A stretch of 64,000 bases of DNA from NCBI GenBank assembly GCA_023014365.1, contig JAEBUN010000030.1, positions 310,001-374,000 of the forward strand. The letters run 5' to 3'. How positions within the stretch are numbered: position 1 is the stretch's first letter; every line of letters begins with the position of its first letter. Shown here in pieces: positions 35,901 to 45,935 of the stretch. The notes under the pieces were generated by a model. The model did no database searches. It saw only the letters and a program-made list of their open reading frames with translations, and was not told the origin of the DNA. The DNA is from Lepiota brunneoincarnata. Lineage: Eukaryota > Basidiomycota > Agaricomycetes > Agaricales > Agaricaceae. The position numbers and the translations under genes were made by a program.

Positions 35901-37381
35901 TTGGTAGGCGCCGTACTCGGGCGCGCGGCTGTAGCGGTATAATTGCGTCGTACTAGGGTATTATGTGGGTGCTGCTGTCGCTGCTGCAGGGGAGGAGTAC
36001 CTCGACGTGACGGTAGGTGGTTTCGAGGCACCAGGGGGAGCGCTTTCTGCCTCGTTGATGGTGTCTGTTGTTTTTGTGGTGCTGCGGGCACGGGTATGGG
36101 TACGGGTACGGGTACGGGAATAGGCATGGGCGTAGTCGGAGGGGGTGGTTGTGGTGGTAATGGGGCGAACCGTTTCTCATTGGGTGGTGATGATACTGAT
36201 GATGATGATGGTGCGGGTGGTGATCGGAGGGAAACACGGAAATCTTTAAGGGTTGACGGGAACAAGTCGTGATGTTGTTGTTGTCGGGCGGTGCTAATAT
36301 GGACTCCCATATTGTTGTTGCTGTTGTTGTTACCGGGTAATCTACTTCTGTTCTTCTGGTCGGGTGGGGGAAGGGGGGAGGAGGAGGAGGAAATGGGCGG
36401 TGGACTAGAAGGAGACTAAAGAGTGGAGAGATAAATAAATGAATGAATCAGAACGTGTGATGTCATGTTGCACGAGTTTGTAACACTATACTCACCGAGA
36501 TTGAAGCATTTCGGGGTTGCTGTCCTGTTGGCTTTGAGTTGAGGACGGGATCTGGAAGGGTATTGTAAAGCAGAGCGTCGCTGAATTCCTATTGGAACGT
36601 TAGATGGGGCTGCGACGCGCATCATGGGAGAGGGGGGGAGGGGGGGAAAGCAAAAAGGTAAACCGCAAACAGGCCAGGTCCACCCATCCCCACGTTTACG
36701 AGACAGAAAGGTAGGAGGTTGGTCGCTCCGGCGAGCTTAATAGTCACGGGAAGGGGGCGAAGAAGATTGCGAATCTCGTCACGGATGAGAGGATTAACCT
36801 CTTGGCGACAAAGAACGCTCAAGCTCCCCCCCTCAAGAGGGCGATGTGCGCCTAGGAGTGGAGGTAGGGAGGCGGGGAAATGAAAGAGGGTCGATCGAGG
36901 GTAAACTCACCTGGTACAATGCTATCTCTGGAGGAAGGTCGATCAACGGAGACTGACGACCTTGAACATCAAAGTCGAGATTCAGTTGGGGCGGCGCTGA
37001 GGGTGTTGATTGGGCCTGGAATGAACTCCTGTGCGTAGATGGGAGGGGCTTTGTTGCGGGTTGTGGAGCGCGGACAGAGGAGGACCGCCTGAACGGATCA
37101 CTGGAAGGGAGAGGCTTATCTTGAGGTAGAGCCTGTTGGGCAGGGAGCGGATGGCGGGTCGAGAAGTCGTAGGAGAATGCACTCGGGGGTGGATTCGGAT
37201 TCGTCGTCCGTCGGCGCTCTGGCGAAGGCGGCTGTGGCAGATGGGTGCGAGAGCCGGTGAACGAGGCACTGTCCCTTCGGACAGGAGAGAGGGACATGGG
37301 ACCAGAGACGATGCGTTGAGCGATGGGCGCGTCGTTGGGTGGGCCATTGCTTTTCGACTTTTTGCGAAGGAAGCCAGCCAT
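32904..37381 (-). CDS. F-box domain protein with long disordered N-terminus
   Basis: Ten exons close in phase: 37381..36911, 36831..36700, 36588..36496, 36415..35653, 35559..35215, 35133..34304, 34244..33618, 33563..33364, 33304..33011, 32958..32904, giving 1269 residues. It starts MAGFLRKKSKSNGPPNDAP. A first helical module (VNPLIRDEIRNLLRPLPVTI) sits at about 170-200. A very long P/S/Q/H-rich region follows. An F-box-like segment (FVAHSELLKMLLEYLTFYDW, LASVSRTIRIVM) comes next, then a conserved C-terminal domain with SYFHRVIRTGS, GAYHNVVRWVHRSSFVIRP, GWYGTVVVETEGTNESLADL and SRPGEIWIR. F-box proteins recruit substrates to SCF ubiquitin ligases; the substrate here is unknown. A poly-Gln run (about nine residues) lies near 33880. 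A relic of exon 1 occurs at 41020-41262. Confidence 0.85.
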
Positions 37382-38325
37382 AGCAGGATGGAAGGGATCT
37401 GCAAGCGAACAGCCTCGAGGCGACTCTCCTCTTATGGGAAGTATGCGTGCCTGGCTTAAGTAGCTCTCACCCTCCCCGTTTAATTCCCCATATGACGCAT
37501 ACATGGCCTCTGTCCGGTCTTATACCGCTTATCACCCTCAATCAACCCACCCTCAGCAACAGTCACCGCGCTCACCGTCGAGGAGGCGGAATTAGGGGTA
37601 TTTGGATGAACCGGGCACAAGCCTGCACATACGCCAGCGTTGGTTGGAAGAACCCTCCGCCGTGTGCACGTCGTCACAGAAACCAGAAAGCACTCTCCCA
37701 TACGCCGCTCCCAACGACTCCGACGGTCAATGCACTCCTGAGCCGGTCCAAATTTGAGAGTGAAATTGATAATTAGGTTCTCCAACTTGTTGTGAGGAGC
37801 GGGTATACGGGGCTCGTAAGTATTTTTGCGCGCTGAGTCATGACGTCAAAAAGTCGTCCTTGGTCCTTCTCCACCCACTAGCGACCGGTTGACCCCTAGC
37901 GATCAAGCCAAAGTCGATCACGAATGTTTGCAGTCACTGGCCAACATCCTTCCGTGTTCACGTTTGCCGAAAAGTGACCTGGCGTCGTGGAAACAGAGGC
38001 GCTATCAGGCCTGGCAATTATTCCTATGCGCTTCTTCATCCTGCGTGCTGATGCACTGCGGGGTCTAAACGAATGAATCATCTCACGGATACACCGCACC
38101 CCTGCATTTGGCACCGACTTGCCCACGGGCAACTCGCACCATGTAATTGGTGACGACCCGACAGGTTCTGGGTTTTTGTGCAACCGCACCCCCTTTTTAT
38201 ACACCTTTGGGCGCAAGTTTTCGGATCTTCTAAAATAAGACGGACAAATGCTTAGTGTCCCGAGTAGGGCGATAATCCTGTGTCCTAACCTAATTATTGC
38301 TTAGCATCGTGTTGAACTGCATCAG

Positions 38326-38397
38326 GAGTGCATATCTCTCGCAGGGAGCTTAGTGACTGAGTACGGAGAGCGCTTATTGCAGTTGCGGATGCCGGCC
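38326..38397 (+). repeat. 75-bp dispersed repeat, copy 1
   Basis: Begins gagtgcatatctc and ends gcggatgccggc. Shares the order gagtg-yatat, gcaggRagctt, RcGgRagcgcttattg, gatgc-c/tagc with copies at 38470 and 40643. Confidence 0.5.
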
Positions 38398-38469
38398 GGT
38401 TTGGGCCATGGTCAGTACTCAACTATCGGTACTGCAAACCCATCCTCAGCCTCAGAAAGCATCCGTCAC

Positions 38470-38544
38470 GAGTGTATATATCGCTTGCAAGAAAGCCCAA
38501 TGGACCCAGTGCGGAAGCGATTATTGAAAGTTGTGGATGCTAGC
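38470..38544 (+). repeat. 75-bp dispersed repeat, copy 2
   Basis: Begins gagtgtatatatcgc and ends gtggatgctagc. About 140 bp downstream of copy 1 in the same orientation. Confidence 0.5.
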
Positions 38545-40009
38545 TAATCTTGGCCCAGGCGTGGTTCGGTGGTTAGCGGTGTGTAAATAAGGGAACTCCA
38601 CCCTCAATGGACGCCTCAAGTATCAACATCTGGAGAAAGTGGCATCGACCGCCGAACGCGCATTGAAAGCTCAGTACAGCGGCAGATAGAAAGCCGGCAA
38701 CATCTACCTGGAGGGTCTTATTAAGATTGCATTCAGCTAAACCACTGAGAAACTATACGGTAAGCATTGCTTGCAGACGACGAATCAACTCACCCACACG
38801 TCGGGTGATTAGAGGGAGGTATGGATATCTTTGAGTATTAATCTGCCTTCGAAAAGGCATCCTCTACTCATCCCCCACTGGTGTACGACTGAAAAACCCT
38901 GGCTCACCACTCACTCCCAACATCCCCAGCCTACGCACGAAACCTTCAACTCCATGGCTGACCCGCACCTACGTGGCTCTCGATTAACAATCATCCATAT
39001 AGGGAATGTGTGGACAGCGGATCATGACCACGGATGACCACGCCTTCTATCCTTGACTCCCTTTCTACACTTCAGAGTCATACTTCTTATCCTTCCCTTT
39101 ACACCTCACCTACCCCGTAGTACCTACACTACGTACTCAGTAAATACAGCAGTTAATCCACGCGAGTCACACTTACACTTTCCCTTCCCTCTCTATTTCT
39201 CTCAATTGCTTTCTCTCTATCTCGTTTTACCCCGCCTCAACACTACTGTGCTTGGAACACATTCGTCTGGCATCATCTCATCCCCCTCATTTCACCATGC
39301 CCACCATCATAGGATAAACTAAATATACGCAAGAGCTCGTATACCACAGCTGTTTCCGAAGAACCTCCATCCATGTGGCCATTATAAAAATCAGAAAACG
39401 GACTTCTACATGTTGCTCTCGACGACACAATAGTTGATGCAATTCCTGGGTTGGTGTCCAGGTGTGCAGCCTGAGTGAAACCAGTGTCGTGGCAACAGGG
39501 AATTAACCTAAGAGCAAGAGTGGTACAGACAGCCCCTTGTGGTTCTTCAAACGCACCAGATGTTTCAAAGAGCGGATATACGGGGCTTGACATTTCCATC
39601 ACGTAGTTCCTTTGCGCAGCAAACAGCCAATCACAAATCATGCCAGGTCCCAAAAGCATCAGAAGGGTGCACAGGGGGTTCTACTACGGATCTCTACTCA
39701 GCACTCTCGTTGGAATTTGTTTTCTCGAAAACTCCGCCTAGGTGATACAGATACTATCCACAAGAACCACAGCGCCCAACCCCTCAGGGTTTGTCCACTG
39801 ATGGTCACCTTGTCAGATGGCTCACCGTCTCCTAATGATCGAAAAAAACTACCAACGGATTTCTTCAAGATTCAAGACTACATAACAGGACAAGGCAGAC
39901 AGGCCAATCAACGTGAAAATGATAATACAGAGCCAGCAGTTACAGAAGTAAGCCAAGAACTCGAAGGCTTCAAATTCAGATAGTACCGCTCCATATTCCG
40001 ACAAACGGA

Positions 40010-40306
40010 TTACCAATGCATACAAGCCTGTTCATATCGGTTAGCTCGGTTATATCTCACTTCAGAGGTAAATCATCTTACCCCTGGTGTCCCCCTGCAA
40101 TTCAACCCTGGGCAACAGGGCGTGCCTAAGCACATCTCGCCCTCCCCCGCACAGTAATCAGCCGTCCCGACAAGGTGGGGACGGCCCAGGGATGAAACAG
40201 GCATTTCATTGATTTCGATCACAATAGTATCCTTGCGATCCAACTGGTTGGGAACAGCGATAGCTGCAGTGAAGAGTACGGTCAACAAGACGAAGGCTTT
40301 GTACAT
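40010..40306 (-). CDS. Small secreted cysteine-rich peptide, paralog 1 (cystine-knot-like spacing)
   Basis: Two exons, 40306..40082 and 40027..40010, close in phase for 80 residues. An N-terminal signal peptide is evident (MYKAFVLLTVLFTAAIAV), followed by a pro-region PNQLDRKDTIVIEINEMP. The mature part has cysteines spaced C-x6-C-x4-CC-x4-C, and splicing to the short last exon (GACMHW) supplies a sixth. C-C-CC-C-C in this order fits the inhibitor-cystine-knot pattern. It is the inverted-orientation paralog of the gene at 42639-42965, sharing KDT(I)VIEINE. In mushrooms such small secreted proteins are often effectors, defence peptides or developmental signals; which applies here is unknown. 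Without the intron the frame ends after five cysteines, so the splice matters. Confidence 0.72.
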
Positions 40307-40357
40307 GAGTGCTGAGTATCCGTGGCGTGGTGAGTTTCTTGTGGAACTCACACCACC

Positions 40358-40363
40358 TTTATA
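40358..40363 (-). promoter_or_regulatory. TATA box of secreted peptide 1
   Basis: On the minus strand gaggtataaaggtggtg, 52 nt upstream of the ATG. The core gaggtataaa is shared with the promoter of paralog 2. Confidence 0.6.
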
Positions 40364-40642
40364 CCTCACGGGAAGCCAAATGTCGGACCTTCCAGCCTCA
40401 AGGTTCACTCATGTGATAAGTGACTCGAGTGGGGCCTTCTCCCGAATCAATATATCTTCCTTCGATACTTTGTGTCATCTACAGTTCCGAGTAGATGCCC
40501 AGGTTTCGGTCTGTTTCACAGGAAGGATGGCTGAAATGGAATGTTTTCTGAGCCGATATAACTGCCTTCGGTACTTGTCAACCCCCGCTGGCTGCTAACG
40601 TGCCCACAATTTTGTTGTTCACTACTATGTTGACTATGTCAT

Positions 40643-40713
40643 GAGTGCATATCTTTGGCAGGAAGCTTGGGGTCTTAGCACAGAACGGACTTCTGAGACT
40701 GTTAGCTGCTAGC
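40643..40713 (+). repeat. 75-bp dispersed repeat, copy 3
   Basis: Begins gagtgcatatctt and ends gttagctgctagc; aligns over its length with the copies at 38326 and 38470, with more divergence in the middle. Confidence 0.45.
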
Positions 40714-41019
40714 GTGACCCACACCCTGCTTGGTGAGATCATAATTTTATTGTTTCACTATTACATGGCAGTCGGATGTGGCGGGCTAGATTCACACACC
40801 TGCACATCCAGAGACGCGAAACTATACCGGATATGTAGACTCGGCCACCCTCCCACCGGGAGATTAATCTTCTTGCTACTATCTGGTATGCATCTAATCG
40901 GAACTGAAGCTGACACCAAGCACTGAAGGTAGATATCTCGGTTCAGAAAATACTCCACTCAAGTCATGGGCTTCATCTTTCGTCTGAGCTGACTCCACAT
41001 TGTTAGCCGAAGAGGTGGT

Positions 41020-41262
41020 GGAAGACACTTTGGGGCGGCGTAGAAGGATGCTGGCTGCGGGGCGCGGAAGAGGAGGGGGGCGTCTGAATGGATCACTGGC
41101 AGGGAGCGGCTTATCCTGAGTGATAGGAGGTAGAGGCTTTTGTGTAGGCAGCGGGTGGAGGGAGTCTTGTACCAGTTCAAGAAGCTGGCAGTGACGCTTT
41201 CGTAGGTCTTCAGAAGGTACCTGGGGTTCGGATGCCGGGTGGCCGGTGAAGGAGGTCGGCGG
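41020..41262 (-). pseudogene. Relic of the F-box gene first exon
   Basis: On the minus strand this reads TSFTGHPASEPQVPSEDLRK, then HPLPTQKPLPPITQDKPLPA, SDPFRRPPPLPRPAASI. The F-box gene exon 1 (37381..36911) reads ASFTGSRTHLPQPPSPERRR, RHPLPAQQALPQDKPLPSSD, PFRRSSSVRAPQPATKPLPS in the same order. DNA identity is clear around gaatggatcactggcaggga. There is no start codon context and the rest of the gene is absent, so it is a truncated duplicate. Confidence 0.65.
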
Positions 41263-42583
41263 TGGTGGGAAACGTCGAGTGGCGCACTGAGGCTGTTCCT
41301 TCTGATAACAACGAGGAGGCTACACTAAAATCGATTATCTACCTAGACCTGATATTGGCCCGAGGGCCACAGGGGTCACAAATCCACACTGACCTCAGCT
41401 CAGTTCCAGCAGGTGACAAATGTCATCGGTGTAGAGTCTCTGATATTCACCGACGTTGTGAAGGAGTCTTGAGCTTAGGGAAGGTAAGTCAACGTTAACC
41501 CAATCCTACTGCTTTAGTAATTGAAACAATACCCCCACGTCATTTAATATCTTTCGGGCTACGAGTGCGTACAGGAAATTTGAAGGGAAGAGAGTGAAAT
41601 GGGAAGGACAGATCCCTGAAACATACATGATATTGAAAGATGATCGATGAACTCCTATACGATGATTTCTTTGTCCAGTCAGGTACTCCTGTGTTGCTAG
41701 GACCGTGGATACCATGCTTACTTACGCCATTCGGTTTGCCGTTTGACCTTGAGGTCGCAGATATACTTGAGTCGTACAAAAAAAGCGAGTCATGAGCAAC
41801 TGGAAGGGAACGTTTACCACCGAGAGTGTGAGGGGGGAGTATGAATTTCCCAGCGGTTGTGTCGCTCCATCTCAGGGACACTCATCCTTGTAATCCGCCA
41901 CCAACATTCACATGACCCCAACGGGAGGGCCATCATTTCCAGAAGATACAGAGACCGCCACAGGCCGACAGGCATTCTCTGGGATAACAGCAGAGAGCTC
42001 CCCAGGTCTCCAATAGTTTGACTTTCCCAATACCCAAGTCCTATCCCTAACCAACACACCCCACGTCGGAACATCAATGGCACCATCTCACTAGCTCCGG
42101 ACTTCGGGATATTGAGTGCAAGTCGGGTGAAAACCCTGTTTCTCCACTAAACCTAAGTTTAAGGGCGGTCGAGATGTCAATTCTTAGAGGGAGTTGCCGC
42201 ACCGGCATCAGGTTATCGACTAGTACTTCCCATGCACCTACAATACATACATAAAATATCACGTCCAAATTGGCGCACATTCACAGCCCCCGAAGTCGAT
42301 TCCGCACTACACCATCAAGTTTCCTGCCAAAGACGTCGCACCCGTGATGCGGTCAACATAATACTGAACAATGATATTACTTTTCAGGTGGAGTGCGGCA
42401 GACAGGACGGCGCATCCAACGGACACGGAATCGTACTGAAAAGTAAACTCGTTATTATCTAGCATGTACTTGCCTGACATCGATGATGACACCAAGCACG
42501 GTCGAGCAAGGTACATCGGTTCAGAAGGGGTTTCATGCCAATCGTCTTTCGTCATGGGGTTGCGGAGATGTCGTTGTATGAGG

Positions 42584-42590
42584 TATAAAA
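42584..42590 (+). promoter_or_regulatory. TATA box of secreted peptide 2
   Basis: gaggtataaaaggcggtg, 55 nt upstream of the ATG at 42639; matches the paralog's promoter core. Confidence 0.65.
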
Positions 42591-42638
42591 GGCGGTGGGG
42601 TTGTATAAGGAAATCACAACCCACCGACACCGAGCATT

Positions 42639-42965
42639 ATGTTCAAAGCTTTCTTCTTGTTGACCGCTCTTTTCGCCGCTGCTATCGCTGCCCCCAGCCA
42701 GTTAGATCGCAAGGATACTACTATTGTGATCGAGATCAATGAAACGCCAGCAGGGCCCATGGGTCACCACCGATTAATCGGTACCATGCACACCTGTAGG
42801 CCAGAGGGTGCTGACTGTGGGGATCGGATTCCAAATACGTGCTGTGTAGGCCTGGAGTGCCGATACGCAGGAGGCCAGCAATACGTGAGAGTGTTTCGAT
42901 CCCCTTATCACTCGAGACGTGCCGATGCTAATCGATGCGAGCAGAGGTGTCTCCCTTGGGACTGA
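42639..42965 (+). CDS. Small secreted cysteine-rich peptide, paralog 2 (cystine-knot-like spacing)
   Basis: Two exons, 42639..42884 and 42945..42965, close in phase for 88 residues. The intron is 60 nt with donor gtgaga, a branch-like gctaatc and acceptor gcag. The signal peptide is MFKAFFLLTALFAAAIAA, then a pro-region PSQLDRKDTTIVIEINETP. Mature cysteines are spaced C-x6-C-x7-CC-x4-C-x9-C (TCRPEGADCGD, NTCCVGLECRY, RCLPWD), within limits known for cystine-knot peptides. If the intron were retained the frame still stays open and adds 20 residues with one extra cysteine, so both forms are possible. Confidence 0.75.
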   Translation: MFKAFFLLTALFAAAIAAPSQLDRKDTTIVIEINETPAGPMGHHRLIGTMHTCRPEGADCGDRIPNTCCVGLECRYAGGQQYVRVFRSPYHSRRADANRCEQRCLPWD

Positions 42966-44664
42966 ATGCAGGCACTGAAGTTAACTCTGAGGTTCAAAAA
43001 TCACCAGACCTAAGGCTTGTGCATTCGCCACCTCCCTCTGTTGTATCATTTTCCTTTTCTTGTCCGCCATGTCTGCCTTGACCCGTTGTGTTGTTTGAGT
43101 CCTGAAGTATATAAGATAGTACTGTTGTGTTTGTCCACTTACGAATACAACCAAGAAGCCCATGTTCAAATCTTGGGAGATATCAGCTTCCAGCGTTCCA
43201 TGATGTCCTTGAATGGCGTTAGGGTATTCACTTGCACAACGGGGATGCAAGTAACATATGGACATGAGAAGAAGCAGGGCAACTTATCCGGCTGAACGAA
43301 AATCGTCCACAAGCAGTGCTTTCAGCTCGGGCCTCGACGTTTGGAGATAGTGAGATAGCTCCACGGTGCCCTAGAATCGGAAGCGGCGCACCGATTAGTC
43401 CGGTGGTAGGAAAGGGAGAGGACTCGAATATTAGGAAAGTCAAAATGCCTCACGACACTCATAGGGCCGATCTCCAAGAAGAATATGGGTGGACTGCTCA
43501 TGTTATCCATCATGAAAAGCGCGAGTGATGCTTTTTTCGATCTTCAACAAGGGAGGCTGGAGCTGGGTGTCGGGCGGGATTAATGTAGACTGTGGACTAG
43601 AGCCGGGGGTAAGATATCATAACCTCGTTCCACCCGCCACACACCGTAAACTGCCTCGGTAGTTTCCCACGCCACAGTGGCACATGTAAAGGGGGGGTGA
43701 TCTGGGGTGGGGATGGAAGATTTCTGTCGGGATCTCATCCGGGGCGGTGTTTGTACATGCTTGTGTCGGCCTGTGGGACGAATTAAAGGGGATTCGGGGT
43801 AGGGTAGAGGAAACATACATGGTTGTGGGCTGGAGGGATTAGCGGGTTTTCAGGGGTGCACGAGCCGATTATGTGAACGTGGCAGAGCCTATTTCTTGTG
43901 GAGGTTTCTTTATGGTAGATGGAAGGAATGATGATGTCGATTGATAGCTGCAATAAGAGGTAATTCTTAGTGTGTGTGTCTTCAGGGGTAAACCGCTGAG
44001 GATGTGTCGTGATATAATGGCCAGCATAGCTCACATCGCTTAGTTTTCTATTTCCACATTCTACAGCTTCCCATTCTTACAATCCGCTGGTCTGACATGA
44101 ACTACACTCCCATTACACATACTAAATTGATCGAGTGTAACGAAGGCTGCAACGTCCCATTCATCCCTAATCACCAACGCAGTACTGAGTTTCTGCCAAT
44201 TTCGACGCAGCATGAAACTCGCCGGTCGCACAAGTTAACGCCCAACCTCGGTCACAGCATATATGATTGCCGCTGAATTCGGTTGGCTTGACTCTGCTAT
44301 GCAAGAAGCAGTCCGCGCTCTGGAGGCCGCCATGCAACTCTAATAAGTACCAGCAGTTCATCCCAGAAAATTCCAACACAACCCGGACCACGTAAAGCCC
44401 CAAGCACACTGAAGGTCGAGCACTGAAGGACATTTACATTTTATTCCATTACAGTATATACATACGCAGAGCGTGAACACGTAGGTGGTACACTACGAGT
44501 GGAAATAATGCACAATGATAAAGGAGAGGGAATAGAGGGGAGGATAAGAAAATATGCAAGGGTCAGCAGGTATACACGCTTATTGTTGAATCTTGGGATA
44601 CACACCACCACGCTCACCGAATTACTACATTCACGAATCACCCACTGGCTTGGAAGCCCGGAGT
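42966..44664. other. Intergenic region downstream of secreted peptide 2 and the terpene synthase
   Basis: 1.7 kb. A minus-strand frame of 95 codons (42981-43265) abuts the peptide gene but is unrecognised. The stretch near 43440-43510 matches 48020-48085 (see findings). CA/GT-rich bits and AT-rich 3' UTR sequence of the terpene synthase (44440-44520) are present. Confidence 0.45.
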
Positions 44665-45935
44665 TTATTCGCAGTCCGCGTTCGGAGCAACTTCCTCAAA
44701 CACCTCCTCGGATTCCAACGTCAGGATCAAACTGCGTCTGATCTCGCTGGCCTTGTGGCCGAGGTAACGAGGAGTCTCAAAAGCCCAGCTGAGCGAGGAG
44801 GGTAAGTGCTTGTTGTAACCCTGGTAAATGGAAGGTTACAACGTACATGACATGTCCGATGATCCAGCTGCCTAGCGCTTCAATATACCGCAAACCATCC
44901 CCTTCGCCGACGGTCGCTCGGTACTCATCCCTCGCCGATATATAATCATCTACACATCCACGACAGCGGGCACCTACATAGTCAAATGCCTCTTGAAGAC
45001 TTATGTTACGGTCGTCCATGGCAACAGCAACAAAATTGGTGTTGTGCCCCTTTGCTCGCTCCACACGGTAGGACACCACATCCTGATATCGTATGTGCCA
45101 GTGAGCGAGGATCTGACCAATGAGGGGGAGGAGGCCATGTAGGTAGACGCACATTTGCCCAGGCGACATGATGCCAGACTGCATAGTATGCCTTTAACAA
45201 TACCGGGTTCTTGTATGCTTCATCAGGTAGGTCAATGCCGAGGCAACACTCAGCAAGTGCCATAATCAGCATATTGGCACTGGTGGATCTTCGAAGAGGG
45301 ATATATTCATCCGCAGGAAGTACCTCAACTCCCGCCTCGCGAAGCTTGATTTCCCTGATGGTTCCCTGTGCCCAATCTTCGCAAAGCTTGATAAACCGAC
45401 GGAGGTTGTTGGGACCTGCGAGCTGCCCGAGGCGGATGCGGAAGCTGCAATCATTGTGTCAGTATTGTCGAACCAGGAGCGGACATTTGGGTACTTACTC
45501 CCTTGTGATCCTCGTGATTATGCTGTCGTCATCCCAGGCGGGATTTCGCATTGCTTCCAGGAAGCAGAAGAAGGTGTGACTGGCATCCTCTCCACTCTGC
45601 TCATCAGTAAAGTCGTCGAAGGCGAATAAAATATTGACCTAGTTCAAGTATTTCAATCAGCAATTAATCTCAGCATACAACCAAATACAGCCTACCAAGT
45701 CACAAGCGATCCGGAATTGTTCAGGCCCAGCGTAGGGGTATGTGTGTGAGGCCAGGAGTTCATAGAGACATAGGCTAAAGTGAGCGTTTTGCTTGTCCGT
45801 TTGGTAAAGGCGAAAGCTGCTGATCCAAGCACTAGCCTTGGGGGCCACCTCTTCGTAGTGTGGGTTTAAGCTATCCTTGAGAGGGGCACAGTCTCCGATG
45901 AGGTCTGGCAGGCGAAATTGTTGGATGCGAGTCAT
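44665..45935 (-). CDS. Sesquiterpene synthase (class I terpene cyclase)
   Basis: Five exons close in phase: 45935..45696, 45638..45499, 45444..45153, 45082..44847, 44788..44665, giving 343 residues, the usual size for single-domain fungal sesquiterpene synthases. It starts MTRIQQFRLPDLIGDCAPLK. The aspartate-rich metal motif DDFTD is at 88-92 after VNILFAF. The NSE triad reads NDVVSYRVE at 224-232 (N224, S228, E232), followed by KGHNTNFV. These bind the three Mg ions that hold farnesyl diphosphate for ionisation and cyclisation. The C-terminus has the conserved WAFETPRYLG just before the tail. Product cannot be predicted reliably. Intact. Neighbours further right are two MFS transporters, an N-acetyltransferase and a P450. 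Confidence 0.93.

Larger units (their letters stand above)
37382..40009. other. Gene-poor region with short repeats
   Basis: 2.6 kb with no supported gene. It contains two copies of a roughly 75-bp repeat (38326-38397, 38470-38544) that recurs at 40643-40713. A minus-strand open frame at 39273-39659 (128 codons) has no recognisable similarity or splice context and is not annotated. Confidence 0.5.
40307..42638. other. Region between the two secreted-peptide paralogs
   Basis: Contains no intact gene that I can support. It holds the third copy of the 75-bp repeat (40643-40713), a stretch at 40903-40975 that resembles the promoter of secreted peptide 2 (42484-42556), and the F-box exon relic at 41020-41262. 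Minus-strand frames at 41540-42086 are open for about 110 and 90 codons but unrecognised. Confidence 0.5.

Noticed and set aside
39273..39659. Minus-strand open frame of 128 codons
   Set aside because: No recognisable motif, no clear signal peptide or introns; the region is otherwise repeats.
42981..43265. 95-codon minus-strand frame overlapping the 3' UTR of secreted peptide 2
   Set aside because: Unrecognised, antisense to a supported gene's downstream region, no independent promoter seen.
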